Shown here in pieces: positions 57,642-64,000 of a DNA stretch of 64,000 bases. Position numbers and translations under genes: made by a program. Origin of the DNA: Collinsella tanakaei YIT 12063 (GTDB lineage: Bacteria > Actinomycetota > Coriobacteriia > Coriobacteriales > Coriobacteriaceae). The stretch spans positions 383,435 to 447,434 of the forward strand of contig NZ_JH126467.1 of assembly GCF_000225705.1 (NCBI RefSeq). Reading direction: 5' to 3'. The notes under the pieces were generated by a model. That model ran no database searches. It was not told the origin of the DNA and worked only from the letters and a program-made list of their open reading frames with translations. The first letter of the stretch is position 1, and each line of letters starts with the position of its first letter.

Positions 57642-58153
57642 TCCTCGTACTTCACCCCCAGAAGGTTGCAGATGACGCGCGCCGTGTCCCGCTTGTCGCA
57701 GAACAGGAAGCGCGCGCCGTGGTCGTATTCGATTCGGTCGATGATCTTGCGCAGCGTCGGGCCGTTCAGCGGTTTGAACCGCCGCGCCACGCACTTGCTT
57801 TCGAGCGGGTCGCACTTGCGGCACCTTCGGCACACGCCGCTCACCCATGTGGCGAGGAGGTCGCGGTCGGCGTATTCGGGATGCTCCTCAACGAGGATGT
57901 AGAGCCGGTACCCCGCCTCCGCCGCCCTGTCGCACTCGCGGACGAACCGCGCGTGGTCGTGGCCGACGTTGCCCGCCACCTCCTGCATGTCCTGCTTTGA
58001 ATCAACAACGATGTTCCCACCGTTATCGACCTCTGCGTAATCGCCGAAGTCAAGTTTTTGGTAGAAATACTCGATACCATGACTGTCGAACCAGCTGTCA
58101 ATGTTGGCGTGCTTGCCAACTTGCTGTCTGGTGTCAATTTGAATTCGCGTCAT
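57638..58153 (-). CDS. ERCC4-like nuclease
   Basis: About 171 residues starting MTRIQIDTRQQVGKHANIDS. YFYQKLDFGDYAEVDNGGNI, VVDSKQDMQEVAGNVG (the D..K/V-D-S-K core of the ERCC4 fold) and FVRECDRAAEAGYRLYILVE match phage ERCC4-type nucleases. A cysteine cluster (CRRCRKCDPLESKC) adds a zinc site. Likely role: recombination or resolution of branched DNA during replication. Confidence 0.82.
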   Translation of the reverse strand: MTRIQIDTRQQVGKHANIDSWFDSHGIEYFYQKLDFGDYAEVDNGGNIVVDSKQDMQEVAGNVGHDHARFVRECDRAAEAGYRLYILVEEHPEYADRDLLATWVSGVCRRCRKCDPLESKCVARRFKPLNGPTLRKIIDRIEYDHGARFLFCDKRDTARVICNLLGVKYEE

Positions 58154-58703
58154 ATTGCCACCTATATCCGCCAGCAGTCTTTGATCTGCCATGGATGCAG
58201 CTTGATATATCGCTTCTTAGAATATTGGTCATTCGCTCTGCGTCAGCGCCACTTCTAAACCGCGCTATTACGGTACCGGTATCGTTAATTGCAACAATAG
58301 GTATCGCACGCTTATCTGCTCGCCGTTTCATACCAGTGCCATAAGTAGAATTGTATGAAGGCGTGCACCATTCAAGATTATCGACACAGTTATTAGTCTT
58401 GTCCTCATCGATATGGTTGACCATCGGCAATTTTTCAGGATTTGGAATAAACGCATCAGCTACAAGCCTGTGGGTGCTCATCATGTGCTTTTTTCCATCT
58501 TTGCAAAGCGCGACAAAGAGGTAACCATTGCCGCGCTTCTGCTGTGGTCTCAAGCGCTGAGGGATTCTTCTAGGTACTTTTCGCCCTTTTATGGTCGCAG
58601 TAATCGTTCTTTCAACGCCGCGAACGCGGCCAAGGTTGCTGACCTCGTAATATCCTTCGAAGCCAGCAACCTCTTTCCATATCTCTTTAGACATGTCAGC
58701 CAT
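58134..58703 (-). CDS. HNH homing endonuclease (NUMOD4-HNH)
   Basis: About 189 residues: EIWKEVAGFEGYYEVSNLGR, VRGVERTI (NUMOD4), THRLVADAFIPNPEKLPMVN, HIDEDKTNNCVDNLEWCT (HNH core), then a NUMOD1-like end (AIPIVAINDTGTVIARFRSG). The ATG at 58703 has AGAGGTGGGCC upstream. The gene is clearly more AT-rich than its neighbours and sits between two replication genes, so it is probably a recently arrived free-standing homing gene. Confidence 0.92.
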   Translation of the reverse strand: MADMSKEIWKEVAGFEGYYEVSNLGRVRGVERTITATIKGRKVPRRIPQRLRPQQKRGNGYLFVALCKDGKKHMMSTHRLVADAFIPNPEKLPMVNHIDEDKTNNCVDNLEWCTPSYNSTYGTGMKRRADKRAIPIVAINDTGTVIARFRSGADAERMTNILRSDISSCIHGRSKTAGGYRWQYDANSN

Positions 58704-58713
58704 GGCCCACCTC

Positions 58714-59313
58714 TTAGAAGGGCACGTCCTCGGCGTACAAATCGACCTGCGGAGCCGCGCCGCCGGACTTGTCGAGCACGGGGCTGAAACCGGCATCCTT
58801 GAGCATCTGGCGCTTAACATCGTCCTTGAGCGTCTTGGGCAGCGGGTCGGCGTTCTTAGGATCCATGAGGTCGGTCAGCAGGCACATGCGGTCGGGGCGC
58901 GGGGAGCCGAGCTTGAACTCGCCCGTCTTCTTGTCGAGGTATTCCTCGGCGCGGAAGACCACGCCGACCGCCTTGCCGACGAACATGTTGAGGTTGCCGG
59001 CGTTCCATGCCGCCTCGGGGTCGAAACCGGGGTTGCATCCCGCGATGGTCTGCAAGCGACCCTTGAGCATGCCCAGCGCCTTGTCCTTGTAGCTCAGGAC
59101 GATAGAGTGCGACCAGGGCTTGTCCGCGTAGAACTTGTCGGAAAAATAATTGGCGTGCTCGCCCTGGATGATGTCTACCATCATGCGGACGTACTCCTTT
59201 TCTGCGAAGTCCTCCATGGCCATGATGGAGCAGACGTACGCGCCCGCGGGGAGCTGCTGGTAGGTGCTGCCCTCGGCAGTGGCCTCTACCTCGTTGAAAT
59301 TGACGCTACGCAT
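58714..59313 (-). CDS. DUF669-like ssDNA-associated protein
   Basis: About 199 residues starting MRSVNFNEVEATAEGSTYQQ (second ATG, AGGAAG six bases upstream). LPAGAYVCSIMAMEDFAEKE, MMVDIIQGEHANYFSDKFYA, SIVLSYKDKALGMLKGRLQT and YLDKKTGEFKLGSPRPDRMC match DUF669, a family next to Sak4/RecA-like genes in phages. It probably binds single-stranded DNA in recombination. The end (APQVDLYAEDVPF) is acidic and hydrophobic, like an SSB tail. Confidence 0.82.
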   Translation of the reverse strand: MRSVNFNEVEATAEGSTYQQLPAGAYVCSIMAMEDFAEKEYVRMMVDIIQGEHANYFSDKFYADKPWSHSIVLSYKDKALGMLKGRLQTIAGCNPGFDPEAAWNAGNLNMFVGKAVGVVFRAEEYLDKKTGEFKLGSPRPDRMCLLTDLMDPKNADPLPKTLKDDVKRQMLKDAGFSPVLDKSGGAAPQVDLYAEDVPF

Positions 59314-59986
59314 TTGCATCTTCCTTTCCGGCCTTCTCGGCCTTGTTCTTCTTGTTATCGGTGAGGGGTGCGAAGCCCCAGTAATCCCTAATCGCGTCAT
59401 CCACGATCTGCAGGTCGTTGTCGATTCGCTGGGTCGCGAACATGCCGTCAGGTGACTTGGTGATGCCGTCCCCGTTGGTGACGAAGCGGTAGTGGCCGTC
59501 CTCGCATACAGAGCGCAGGACGATGGACACCATGCCTTCGAGCGTTACCTTCTCATCGAGCAGCTTGCCGATTGTCTTGAGCTTCGGCCTGCCCAGCTCG
59601 TCCGTGTCCTCGTGCATCATCAGGTAGACCACGCGCTCGGGCGGCAGCTCCTGCGCGATGAAGCGGATGAGCGAGTAGAACGAATCGCCGATGTCGTTGT
59701 AGAGCGCGAACACGCCGTTGCCCTTGCCTGCGTCTGCGTGGCGCGTCATGAACATGTCGGTGATGAGGTATCCCGCGTCATCGACAACGAGGGCGTTCGC
59801 CTTGGCGCTCTTGAGCGTGGCGCGTACCTTGTCGTAATCGGTCGTTGCCACGTAGCGCACCTTGCCGCGGAACGGCAGTGGCTTGCCCAGCACGTTGATA
59901 AGGCCGAACGACGATGGATCCATGTTGCGCATGGACGTGGACTTGCCCGTGCCCGAGCGCCCGATTATCAGAACCGCTACTCCCAT
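59306..59986 (-). CDS. Sak4-like recombination ATPase
   Basis: 226 residues. Walker A LIIGRSGTGKSTSMRNM, Walker B ANALVVDDAGYLITD, FYSLIRFIAQELPPERVVYL and MMHEDTDELGRPKLKTIGKL are typical of the small RecA-like Sak4 single-strand-annealing ATPases. It works with an SSB-type partner, here the DUF669-like protein whose start overlaps this gene's end. Confidence 0.85.
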   Translation of the reverse strand: MGVAVLIIGRSGTGKSTSMRNMDPSSFGLINVLGKPLPFRGKVRYVATTDYDKVRATLKSAKANALVVDDAGYLITDMFMTRHADAGKGNGVFALYNDIGDSFYSLIRFIAQELPPERVVYLMMHEDTDELGRPKLKTIGKLLDEKVTLEGMVSIVLRSVCEDGHYRFVTNGDGITKSPDGMFATQRIDNDLQIVDDAIRDYWGFAPLTDNKKNKAEKAGKEDANA

Positions 59987-60217
59987 CTACTCCACCACCA
60001 ATCCATCGAACGCGCGTTTGGCGCTGTCGGTGATTCCGAGCGATTCGTCATCGATGCCCATCAGCCTGCGGTTGTCCTGCGTGAGCGCTTCGACGCGGGC
60101 TTCAAGCTCGGAGATGCGGTTGCGCCGCCATTCAGCGTCTTGGATAAGCCCGCGGTACTCTGCGAGCGTGATGCAGATGGTGAGGTCGCAGCCGTTGGCT
60201 TGGTTGTAGTCGGCCAT
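59987..60217 (-). CDS. Small coiled-coil phage protein
   Basis: 76 residues: MADYNQANGCDLTICITLAE, YRGLIQDAEWRRNRISELEA, RVEALTQDNRRLMG. Coiled coil in the middle. It is directly followed by the ATPase start. Function unknown. Confidence 0.68.
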   Translation of the reverse strand: MADYNQANGCDLTICITLAEYRGLIQDAEWRRNRISELEARVEALTQDNRRLMGIDDESLGITDSAKRAFDGLVVE

Positions 60218-60733
60218 CTACTCCACTTCCCCTGCATCGAGCATCCCGGCGACCGCGCTAGGCAGCTGCTTGCCCATGGCCTGCGCTACTTTCAGCTTGT
60301 CAACCTTGAGCACCGAGCCCTTGACGCGCTTAGGCTCGCATACCTGCTCCATCGCGCAGCCATCGGGAAAAAAGCCGTAGCCCTTCGCCGCTTTCAGCAC
60401 ATCGCCCATCGCCTTGCCGATGACCGCGTCCAGCGTGTCCTTGCCCTCGTCGGTGGTTCGCAGCCAGTTGACCAGCTTGCGCGGGTCGCGGCATACGATG
60501 ACCGTCTCATCGACGGGCTTGGTGAATGTCAGCGAGAACGTTCCAACCTCCTCGCCGTTAACCTCCACCTGCATCTTGGTGGCGCCTGTGTTTTCATACA
60601 GATCCAGCAGCGCCGAATCCACATGCGCTCGCAGGTTGTCATTTGGCTTGGTGGAGGTCATCTCTCCCACCGCCTTGCTTACCGCGTCGGCGAGTGCCAG
60701 CTGCGCGAGCATGTCCTTGATGTTGTTCTCCAT
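60218..60733 (-). CDS. Hypothetical recombination-region protein
   Basis: 171 residues: MENNIKDMLAQLALADAVSK, LRAHVDSALLDLYENTGATK, MQVEVNGEEVGTFSLTFTKP. Mixed alpha/beta with a conserved-looking EVNGEEVGTFSL.. strand pair; similar proteins occur upstream of phage recombination ATPases. Function unknown. Confidence 0.68.
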   Translation of the reverse strand: MENNIKDMLAQLALADAVSKAVGEMTSTKPNDNLRAHVDSALLDLYENTGATKMQVEVNGEEVGTFSLTFTKPVDETVIVCRDPRKLVNWLRTTDEGKDTLDAVIGKAMGDVLKAAKGYGFFPDGCAMEQVCEPKRVKGSVLKVDKLKVAQAMGKQLPSAVAGMLDAGEVE

Positions 60734-60735
60734 AC

Positions 60736-60933
60736 CTAGTCCTTCAATCTTCCGACCATGTACAGTCTGCGTATCTCCCGCTCGGCTGCGTCTCTCGGCG
60801 CGTCCCTGTCGATGTCGAGCGGATGCTTGCGCCAGACCAAGTTGGTCGTGTTGTAATCGTCCTTGGCCACGCATTTCACCGCGTACCAGCCGTCCTGCTT
60901 CCTGTACGCCTGCCAACCGAAAAATCCGCTCAC
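60736..60933 (-). CDS. Small phage protein
   Basis: 65 residues from a GTG that overlaps the upstream stop (GTGA): VSGFFGWQAYRKQDGWYAVK, CVAKDDYNTTNLVWRKHPLD, RDAAEREIRRLYMVG. Function unknown. Confidence 0.6.
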   Translation of the reverse strand: MSGFFGWQAYRKQDGWYAVKCVAKDDYNTTNLVWRKHPLDIDRDAPRDAAEREIRRLYMVGRLKD

Positions 60934-61145
60934 AGCTTCGCCGCCGCGACAATGAGCGCAACGGGGATGAGCGCGACAAGCGCCAGCACCGCCGCATCTG
61001 GTATACGCACCATGTTCAGCGCCGCATCGATGATGGACGGCACGAACGCGAGCGCCGCGAACCCAGCGCATCCCGCGATGGCCTGCATGCGCGTTGGACG
61101 CTTGTAGTCCGAGCAGTCGGTGGATGGTATGATTCTGTTCGTCAT
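60930..61145 (-). CDS. Small two-helix membrane protein
   Basis: 71 residues: MTNRIIPSTDCSDYKRPTRM, then AIAGCAGFAALAFVPSIIDA and AAVLALVALIPVALIVAAAK, two membrane helices. GGAGG lies upstream of the ATG at 61145. Function unknown. Confidence 0.68.
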   Translation of the reverse strand: MTNRIIPSTDCSDYKRPTRMQAIAGCAGFAALAFVPSIIDAALNMVRIPDAAVLALVALIPVALIVAAAKL

Positions 61146-61168
61146 AAGGTCCTCCAATCTATGACCGT

Positions 61169-61209
61169 GCCCTGCCGATGGTTCCAGCATCGACGGGGCT
61201 TTGTTTTTA
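61169..61209 (+). terminator. Rightward-oriented terminator in the early region
   Basis: GCCC..CGATG pairs with CATCG..GGGC, followed by TTTGTTTTT on the plus strand. No rightward gene lies just upstream, so it may block antisense transcription, for instance from the 61549 frame region. Confidence 0.6.
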
Positions 61210-61212
61210 TGT

Positions 61213-61431
61213 TCAGCTTTCGCGCCCTTTCTCCACCCATTCGTCCACCCACTCGGGGCGGATAAGCCTGCCGCGCTTTCGACCAGCTGGGAGCGTGCTT
61301 TTCAGCCGTCCAGCTTTCAGCTCCAGCAGCAAGGTGGAGTACGGGATTCCCATGATTCTGGCTACCTCGCCCACGGGATAGAGGGCTTTGGGCTTGATGC
61401 CAAGCTCCCTCGCGATCTCGTCGAAGGTCAT
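61213..61431 (-). CDS. Excisionase/MerR-like DNA-binding protein
   Basis: About 72 residues starting MTFDEIARELGIKPKALYPV. GEVARIMGIPYSTLLLELKA and RGRLIRPEWVDEWVEKG form a winged helix-turn-helix of the HTH_17/excisionase type. AAGGA lies upstream of the ATG at 61431; an in-frame GTG at 61476 would add 15 residues. It may act as Xis or an early regulator. Confidence 0.75.
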   Translation of the reverse strand: MTFDEIARELGIKPKALYPVGEVARIMGIPYSTLLLELKAGRLKSTLPAGRKRGRLIRPEWVDEWVEKGRES

Positions 61432-61476
61432 GTAACCGACATCCTTGTATTGCGTTTGTAATACACACGCCGTCAC

Positions 61477-61950
61477 CGGCTCGGGCTGCTCTCCTGAATG
61501 TCTTATCTCGTCGCACTAAAAGAAGGGAAGGCCATATGGAGGTATTGCATGTCAGGAATCAAAAGGTCGCGGATTTCCCGTCTCACGGGGCTTTACGCGA
61601 AATCGACCACCCGCCAGGGTGGCGGAGAGCAGTCCGCGCCGATGGCGGACTTTTATGAAGCACTGCACGTCGCCAGCGCGCGAAGGTCGCGTGTTGGGAT
61701 TAGAGCCGTCTGCGTTATGGAGGAGACACATAACCGTGGAGTTCGCCTAACCATCCACGGCCTACAGGGGTTCGGTGCGACCCCCGCGCGCTGCCGGCGC
61801 TCAATGCTTCGTTTTCAGCCGCTTTTGCTACGGGAGCGGCAAGCCCCACCCATCGGCGGCAACCCGCAGGCTCCCCCTGTTCGGTGCTCGATGGGCTGAT
61901 GCTGTTCTCAAGGTACTCTCGCGTCTCGGGGACGCATTCCTCGGCTTGCT
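61477..61950. other. Region between early operon and cro-like gene
   Basis: About 470 bases with no leftward gene. It is rich in short dyads: CCGCCA..TGGCGG, GTCCGC..GCGGAC followed by TTTT (61632-61654), and CCGTGGA..TCCACGG. A rightward frame with a good ribosome site (61549-61899) covers much of it. It could also be a structured leader or regulatory RNA. Confidence 0.5.
61549..61899 (+). CDS. Possible rightward Ash-like small phage protein
   Basis: A 116-codon frame on the strand opposite to its neighbours, with GGAGG six bases before the ATG: MSGIKRSRISRLTGLYAKST, MADFYEALHVASARRSRVGI, RGVRLTIHGLQGFGATPARC, RRSMLRFQPLLLRERQAPPI. The arginine/proline-rich composition and the VRLTxxG...SMLRF layout resemble Ash-type small proteins of phage regulatory regions, but the recognition is weak and no promoter is evident. 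A hairpin with TTTT lies inside. Confidence 0.4.
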   Translation: MSGIKRSRISRLTGLYAKSTTRQGGGEQSAPMADFYEALHVASARRSRVGIRAVCVMEETHNRGVRLTIHGLQGFGATPARCRRSMLRFQPLLLRERQAPPIGGNPQAPPVRCSMG

Positions 61951-62163
61951 TTACGACCAGCCGAGTAGGTCGTTAGGCGTGCAGCCGAGGGCTTCAGCCA
62001 TCGCGAAGAGCTTGTCCGTGCCGGGGACGGTCGTGCCGTCCTCGTACTTCACGATGGTCGTGATGTTGACCCCAACCAGCTCCGCGAGCCTGCCCTGCGT
62101 TATGTCTGCCTTGCCGCGCATCCCGCGGATGTTCGCCGCCAGCTCGCTGTTATCGAATTTCAC
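61951..62163 (-). CDS. Cro-like helix-turn-helix regulator
   Basis: 70 residues from a GTG at 62163 (AAGGAGG six bases upstream). NIRGMRGKADITQGRLAELV, GVNITTIVKYEDGTTVPGTD, LFAMAEALGCTPNDLLGW is a complete XRE-type helix-turn-helix without a C-terminal domain. Expressed leftward from the immunity promoter, so it fits a Cro or early regulator. It overlaps the previous gene by 14 bases. Confidence 0.85.
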   Translation of the reverse strand: MKFDNSELAANIRGMRGKADITQGRLAELVGVNITTIVKYEDGTTVPGTDKLFAMAEALGCTPNDLLGWS

Positions 62164-62329
62164 GTTCAGCCTCCTTTCTCGTTCGGTCGTACGCGATAGA
62201 TCCCAGATACGTGCCGAATAGAAACATCGAGAGAAGCAGAAGCGCCTCCCTCGCTTTCTGGTCTGTTTGCGCCAGCGCTAGGACTGTGCAAAAGACCTGA
62301 AAGAAGACCAGCACGAAGCGGACAATCAT
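62150..62329 (-). CDS. Small membrane protein of the early left operon
   Basis: 59 residues: MIVRFVLVFFQVFCTVLALA, then EALLLLSMFLFGTYLGSIAY and a basic C-terminus. Two membrane helices. GGGAGG precedes the ATG. Confidence 0.65.
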   Translation of the reverse strand: MIVRFVLVFFQVFCTVLALAQTDQKAREALLLLSMFLFGTYLGSIAYDRTRKEAEREIR

Positions 62330-62485
62330 CTAGCGCCTCCCGTACCTTCCATCGCACCGTCTCCTCGCGGCAGCGGTCCCCTGCTTGAACCCGATGAGCA
62401 GGATGCCCATAGAGAACATCGGGAACGACCAAGGCCCCGGCGACAGCGCCGCGATGACCATGAGCACCGTTGAGACGAAGTACAT
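62330..62485 (-). CDS. Small membrane protein, first gene of the early left operon
   Basis: 51 residues: MYFVSTVLMVIAALSPGPWS, FPMFSMGILLIGFKQGTAAA, then an arginine-rich tail. AAGGAGG lies seven bases upstream of the ATG. First gene behind the leftward immunity promoter. Function unknown. Confidence 0.65.
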   Translation of the reverse strand: MYFVSTVLMVIAALSPGPWSFPMFSMGILLIGFKQGTAAARRRCDGRYGRR

Positions 62486-62507
62486 CGGATACCACCTCCT
62501 TGGTGAT

Positions 62508-62588
62508 GGTGCAACTTCTTGCACCGCTCCATTTACTATAGTGATATTTTCTGCACCGTCAATAGTAAAGGCAATAATTTTTTGCACC
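62508..62588. promoter_or_regulatory. Immunity region operators
   Basis: A perfect 18-base dyad GGTGCAA-CTTC-TTGCACC (62508-62525), a related half-matching site GGCAATAA..TTGCACC (62570-62588) and a half-site CTGCACC (62551-62557) lie between divergent helix-turn-helix genes. The layout matches a lambdoid repressor/Cro switch. Confidence 0.8.
62535..62562 (-). promoter_or_regulatory. Leftward early promoter
   Basis: On the minus strand TTGACG (62557-62562) and TATAGT (62535-62540) are 16 bases apart. The dyad operator at 62508-62525 lies at its start region, so repressor binding would block it. Confidence 0.75.
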
Positions 62589-62610
62589 ATGGGTAATTTT
62601 TTTATATAAT
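62582..62610 (+). promoter_or_regulatory. Rightward repressor-gene promoter
   Basis: TTGCAC (62582-62587) and TATAAT (62605-62610) are 17 bases apart; the -35 box is part of the operator at 62570-62588. It lies 37 bases upstream of the repressor ATG. Confidence 0.8.
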
Positions 62611-62647
62611 TGCTATTGCATTGGGACATAGAGAAAGAGGCCTGATT

Positions 62648-63019
62648 ATGAAGTTGGCGCTCGCTGAATATCGCGATAAAGCAAGGTTAAGCCAGACGGC
62701 ACTTGCTAAAGCTATAGGCAAATCAGTCAGGACAATTAAGATGTGGGAAGCAGGGGAATCGTTTCCCAATGCAGAATCTCTATGGAACATATCAGTAGTT
62801 CTTGGAACTGACCCAAACACTTTAATGGGCTGGTACGACGCCCATCCCCGCCAGGACGCTCCGCCGTTCTCGCAAGACGAGCTGACCCTTGTAGACAACT
62901 ACCGAAACTGCACGCCACAGTGGAAGACCAACGTGTCCATGACCGCCCTTGCCGCCGCTGGCGAGTCTTTAAAGGTGTCCGAATCTGCTCCACTTGCCGC
63001 TGAGGGGGTGAGCGCGTGA
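62648..63019 (+). CDS. CI-like phage repressor
   Basis: 123 residues. The N-terminal XRE helix-turn-helix (YRDKARLSQTALAKAIGKSV, RTIKMWEAGESFPNAESLWN, VVLGTDPNTLMGW) is followed by a short C-terminal region (LVDNYRNCTPQWKTNVSMTA), not a peptidase domain, so it is not a LexA-type self-cleaving repressor. Inactivation probably depends on an antirepressor, which is disrupted here. GAGG precedes the ATG. Confidence 0.85.
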   Translation: MKLALAEYRDKARLSQTALAKAIGKSVRTIKMWEAGESFPNAESLWNISVVLGTDPNTLMGWYDAHPRQDAPPFSQDELTLVDNYRNCTPQWKTNVSMTALAAAGESLKVSESAPLAAEGVSA

Positions 63020-63525
63020 TCGATTGGGTCATGCAGAAGTTCGCCGACTGGCTCATGGCGGACGGCAACGTCATCGCGTTCGCCATCAGATACCCGCTGC
63101 AATCAGCCGCGGCATCGCTCGTCCTGCTCAGCATAGGATTCGCTTTCGGAAACATCTTCGGACAATCCAAAGCCGGGGTTCCGAAACAGAAGAGCATATG
63201 GAGGGCCAGGCGGGAGCAAAAGCTCAAAGAGAAGATGCTTTTCAAAAAGCGCATGGAAATGGTCGCCGCCATCGAGCACATGCCGCATCAGCGCCAAAGG
63301 ATAGTCCTGCATGCCATAGCAAACGGCGAATTCGTCTCATCCAAGAGCACTGACGCCCAGGCCATGACCCTGCTCAAGGAGGGGTATCTGAACGCCGCGG
63401 GGGGAAATGGAATCGGAGATATGGTCTTCACTCCTCCTACGTGGCTTGTAGAGCTGGTGAACACGAACGACAAGGCGCTTGCATCGGTCGAGAAGGCGGC
63501 AGCGATCTACAAATCGGAGGAATAG
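63016..63525 (+). CDS. SieB-like membrane protein, probable superinfection exclusion
   Basis: 169 residues. The membrane segment SAAASLVLLSIGFAFGNIFG is followed by a basic linker and a C-terminal domain (MPHQRQRIVLHAIANGEFVS, KSTDAQAMTLLKEGYLNAAG, VFTPPTWLVELV) resembling SieB. It is expressed with the repressor in the lysogen, overlapping its stop by four bases, which fits an exclusion gene. The match is by pattern only. Confidence 0.6.
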   Translation: MIDWVMQKFADWLMADGNVIAFAIRYPLQSAAASLVLLSIGFAFGNIFGQSKAGVPKQKSIWRARREQKLKEKMLFKKRMEMVAAIEHMPHQRQRIVLHAIANGEFVSSKSTDAQAMTLLKEGYLNAAGGNGIGDMVFTPPTWLVELVNTNDKALASVEKAAAIYKSEE

Positions 63526-63527
63526 GA

Positions 63528-63713
63528 ATGGGACTGCTAGACGTGTTCAAGAAGCCACCGACCAAGGTCACGGGCAACCCGTTCGGCACGAAGCGAGTCG
63601 AGACCACGTATACGAGGGTGGAGATGACGCCAGAAGCGATGGAGAAGGCTAGGCGCGACGTGGAGCGCAAGGCTCTTGAAATGCGCGTGAACGATCCTGA
63701 GGACAAGGGATGA
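63528..63713 (+). CDS. Small lysogeny-operon protein with MGLL..KVTG N-terminus
   Basis: 61 residues: MGLLDVFKKPPTKVTGNPFG, TKRVETTYTRVEMTPEAMEK, ARRDVERKALEMR. A short amphipathic N-terminus followed by a charged helix. GGAGG lies upstream. Its first ~18 residues closely match those of the next gene. Confidence 0.7.
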   Translation: MGLLDVFKKPPTKVTGNPFGTKRVETTYTRVEMTPEAMEKARRDVERKALEMRVNDPEDKG

Positions 63714-64000
63714 TGGCGATGGGATTGCTAGGCTTCATGAAGGCACCCGCCAAGGTCACGGGCACCCCGTTCCATGCGGCGGACGGATACGACACGGTGG
63801 AGTCAATCGAGCGCTTGGGCACCGAGCTTCTAGATCTGGCAGAGCGCGAGGGAGCCGATGTCACCGAAGCGCGCGCGGCGCTCAGCTCGTCAAAGGGCTG
63901 CACGCGCGATGTCTCATTTGACGGCGGCCAGTCTCATTACGCGAAGAGGAACAAAAAAGATGGGTGGAGCGTCCACATAGACGTGGACGATGACCGCAGG
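63713..64000 (+). CDS. Lysogeny-operon protein with MGLL..KVTG N-terminus (cut by window edge)
   Basis: At least 96 residues from the ATG at 63713 (an ATG at 63719 is possible): MAMGLLGFMKAPAKVTGTPF, HAADGYDTVESIERLGTELL, DLAEREGADVTEARAALSSS, continuing past the window. It shares the N-terminal motif with the preceding gene and overlaps its stop (TGATG). Function unknown. Confidence 0.65.
   Translation, partial: MAMGLLGFMKAPAKVTGTPFHAADGYDTVESIERLGTELLDLAEREGADVTEARAALSSSKGCTRDVSFDGGQSHYAKRNKKDGWSVHIDVDDDRR

Noticed and set aside
22512-64000. Mu-like transposable phage
   Set aside because: No transposase A/B genes; a lambda-type GpA/Nu1 terminase and a repressor/Cro switch are present instead.
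1-64000. CRISPR array
   Set aside because: The repeats found (ricin sub-repeats, poly-G tracts, iterons, paired 21-mers) lack regular repeat-spacer structure, and no Cas genes are seen.

Overview
The window joins a chromosomal surface-glycan locus (about 1-20.4 kb) to most of a prophage (about 22.1-64 kb). The host is probably an actinobacterium of the Coriobacteriia (Collinsella-like). Reasons: an H2TH-type integration host factor of the actinobacterial kind (mIHF), a large GH25/ricin-repeat/NlpC cell-wall hydrolase, mixed GC content, and GTG/TTG starts behind strong Shine-Dalgarno sites. This is inference from families, not a database match.

Layout, host part. At the left edge lies the 5' part of an IS110-family transposase (1-400, minus). 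Next is a polysaccharide pyruvyl-transferase-like gene with a frameshift (527-2861, minus). A divergent promoter region then drives a rightward group: acyltransferase-3, a multi-pass membrane protein that also carries a frameshift, and a GT2 glycosyltransferase. A bidirectional terminator (7334-7369) separates these from a leftward operon, read from 19.2 kb down to 7.4 kb: Wzm/TagG-like permease, Wzt/TagH-like ATPase, two GT2 enzymes, a GT4 enzyme, a 1399-residue secreted hydrolase and two more GT2 enzymes. Together these look like synthesis, decoration and ABC export of a cell-wall polysaccharide. Two GtrA-like membrane proteins (19.4-20.4 kb) and a secreted coiled-coil hydrolase-like protein (20.9-21.9 kb) follow.

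Layout, prophage. Nearly all genes from 22.5 to 62.5 kb read leftward. Early functions occupy 48.7-61.4 kb: Sak4-like ATPase, DUF669-like protein, ERCC4-like nuclease, replication initiator with internal iteron-like repeats, DnaB-like helicase, MazG-like protein, mIHF, two HNH genes, dUTPase and a sigma-region-4-like late regulator. The late block (22.5-46.5 kb) combines a lambda-type head module (Nu1/GpA terminase, gpB-type portal, ClpP-type protease, gpD-like decoration, E-type capsid) with a P2-type contractile tail (sheath FI, tube FII, E/E' chaperone, tape measure, X, D, U, V, W, J, I, fibre). It ends with holin and a CHAP-SLH endolysin. An immunity switch lies at 62.5-62.65 kb. The rightward genes after it (repressor, SieB-like protein, two small related proteins) run off the window. 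No integrase is visible; it probably lies beyond 64 kb.

Most notable system. Downstream of the fibre gene, 24.9-27.4 kb holds six tandem short genes. All begin with a related segment of about 20 residues (consensus Q/E-P-I-S-x-x-N-L/V-K-A). In five of them this segment is joined to a different C-terminal domain by a poly-G tract of 7-9 bases. As sequenced, only one tract (25620-25626) keeps its gene in frame. The other four are out of frame and would be restored by changing one G. This looks like a slippage-driven, phase-variable array of fibre-tip or receptor-binding modules. A similar G9 tract interrupts an early gene at 52.67 kb. Other oddities: an in-frame amber codon splits the BRO-N/KilAC antirepressor; paired repeats containing TAACTCTAGTTA occur at 22.0 and 48.6 kb; a small autonomous operon at 46.7-47.4 kb has a palindrome embedded in its promoter; and the 7-mer GGTGGAG is strikingly common across the prophage.

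Caveat: two host genes also carry single-base homopolymer frameshifts, so homopolymer errors in the assembly must be excluded before reading the tract lengths literally.
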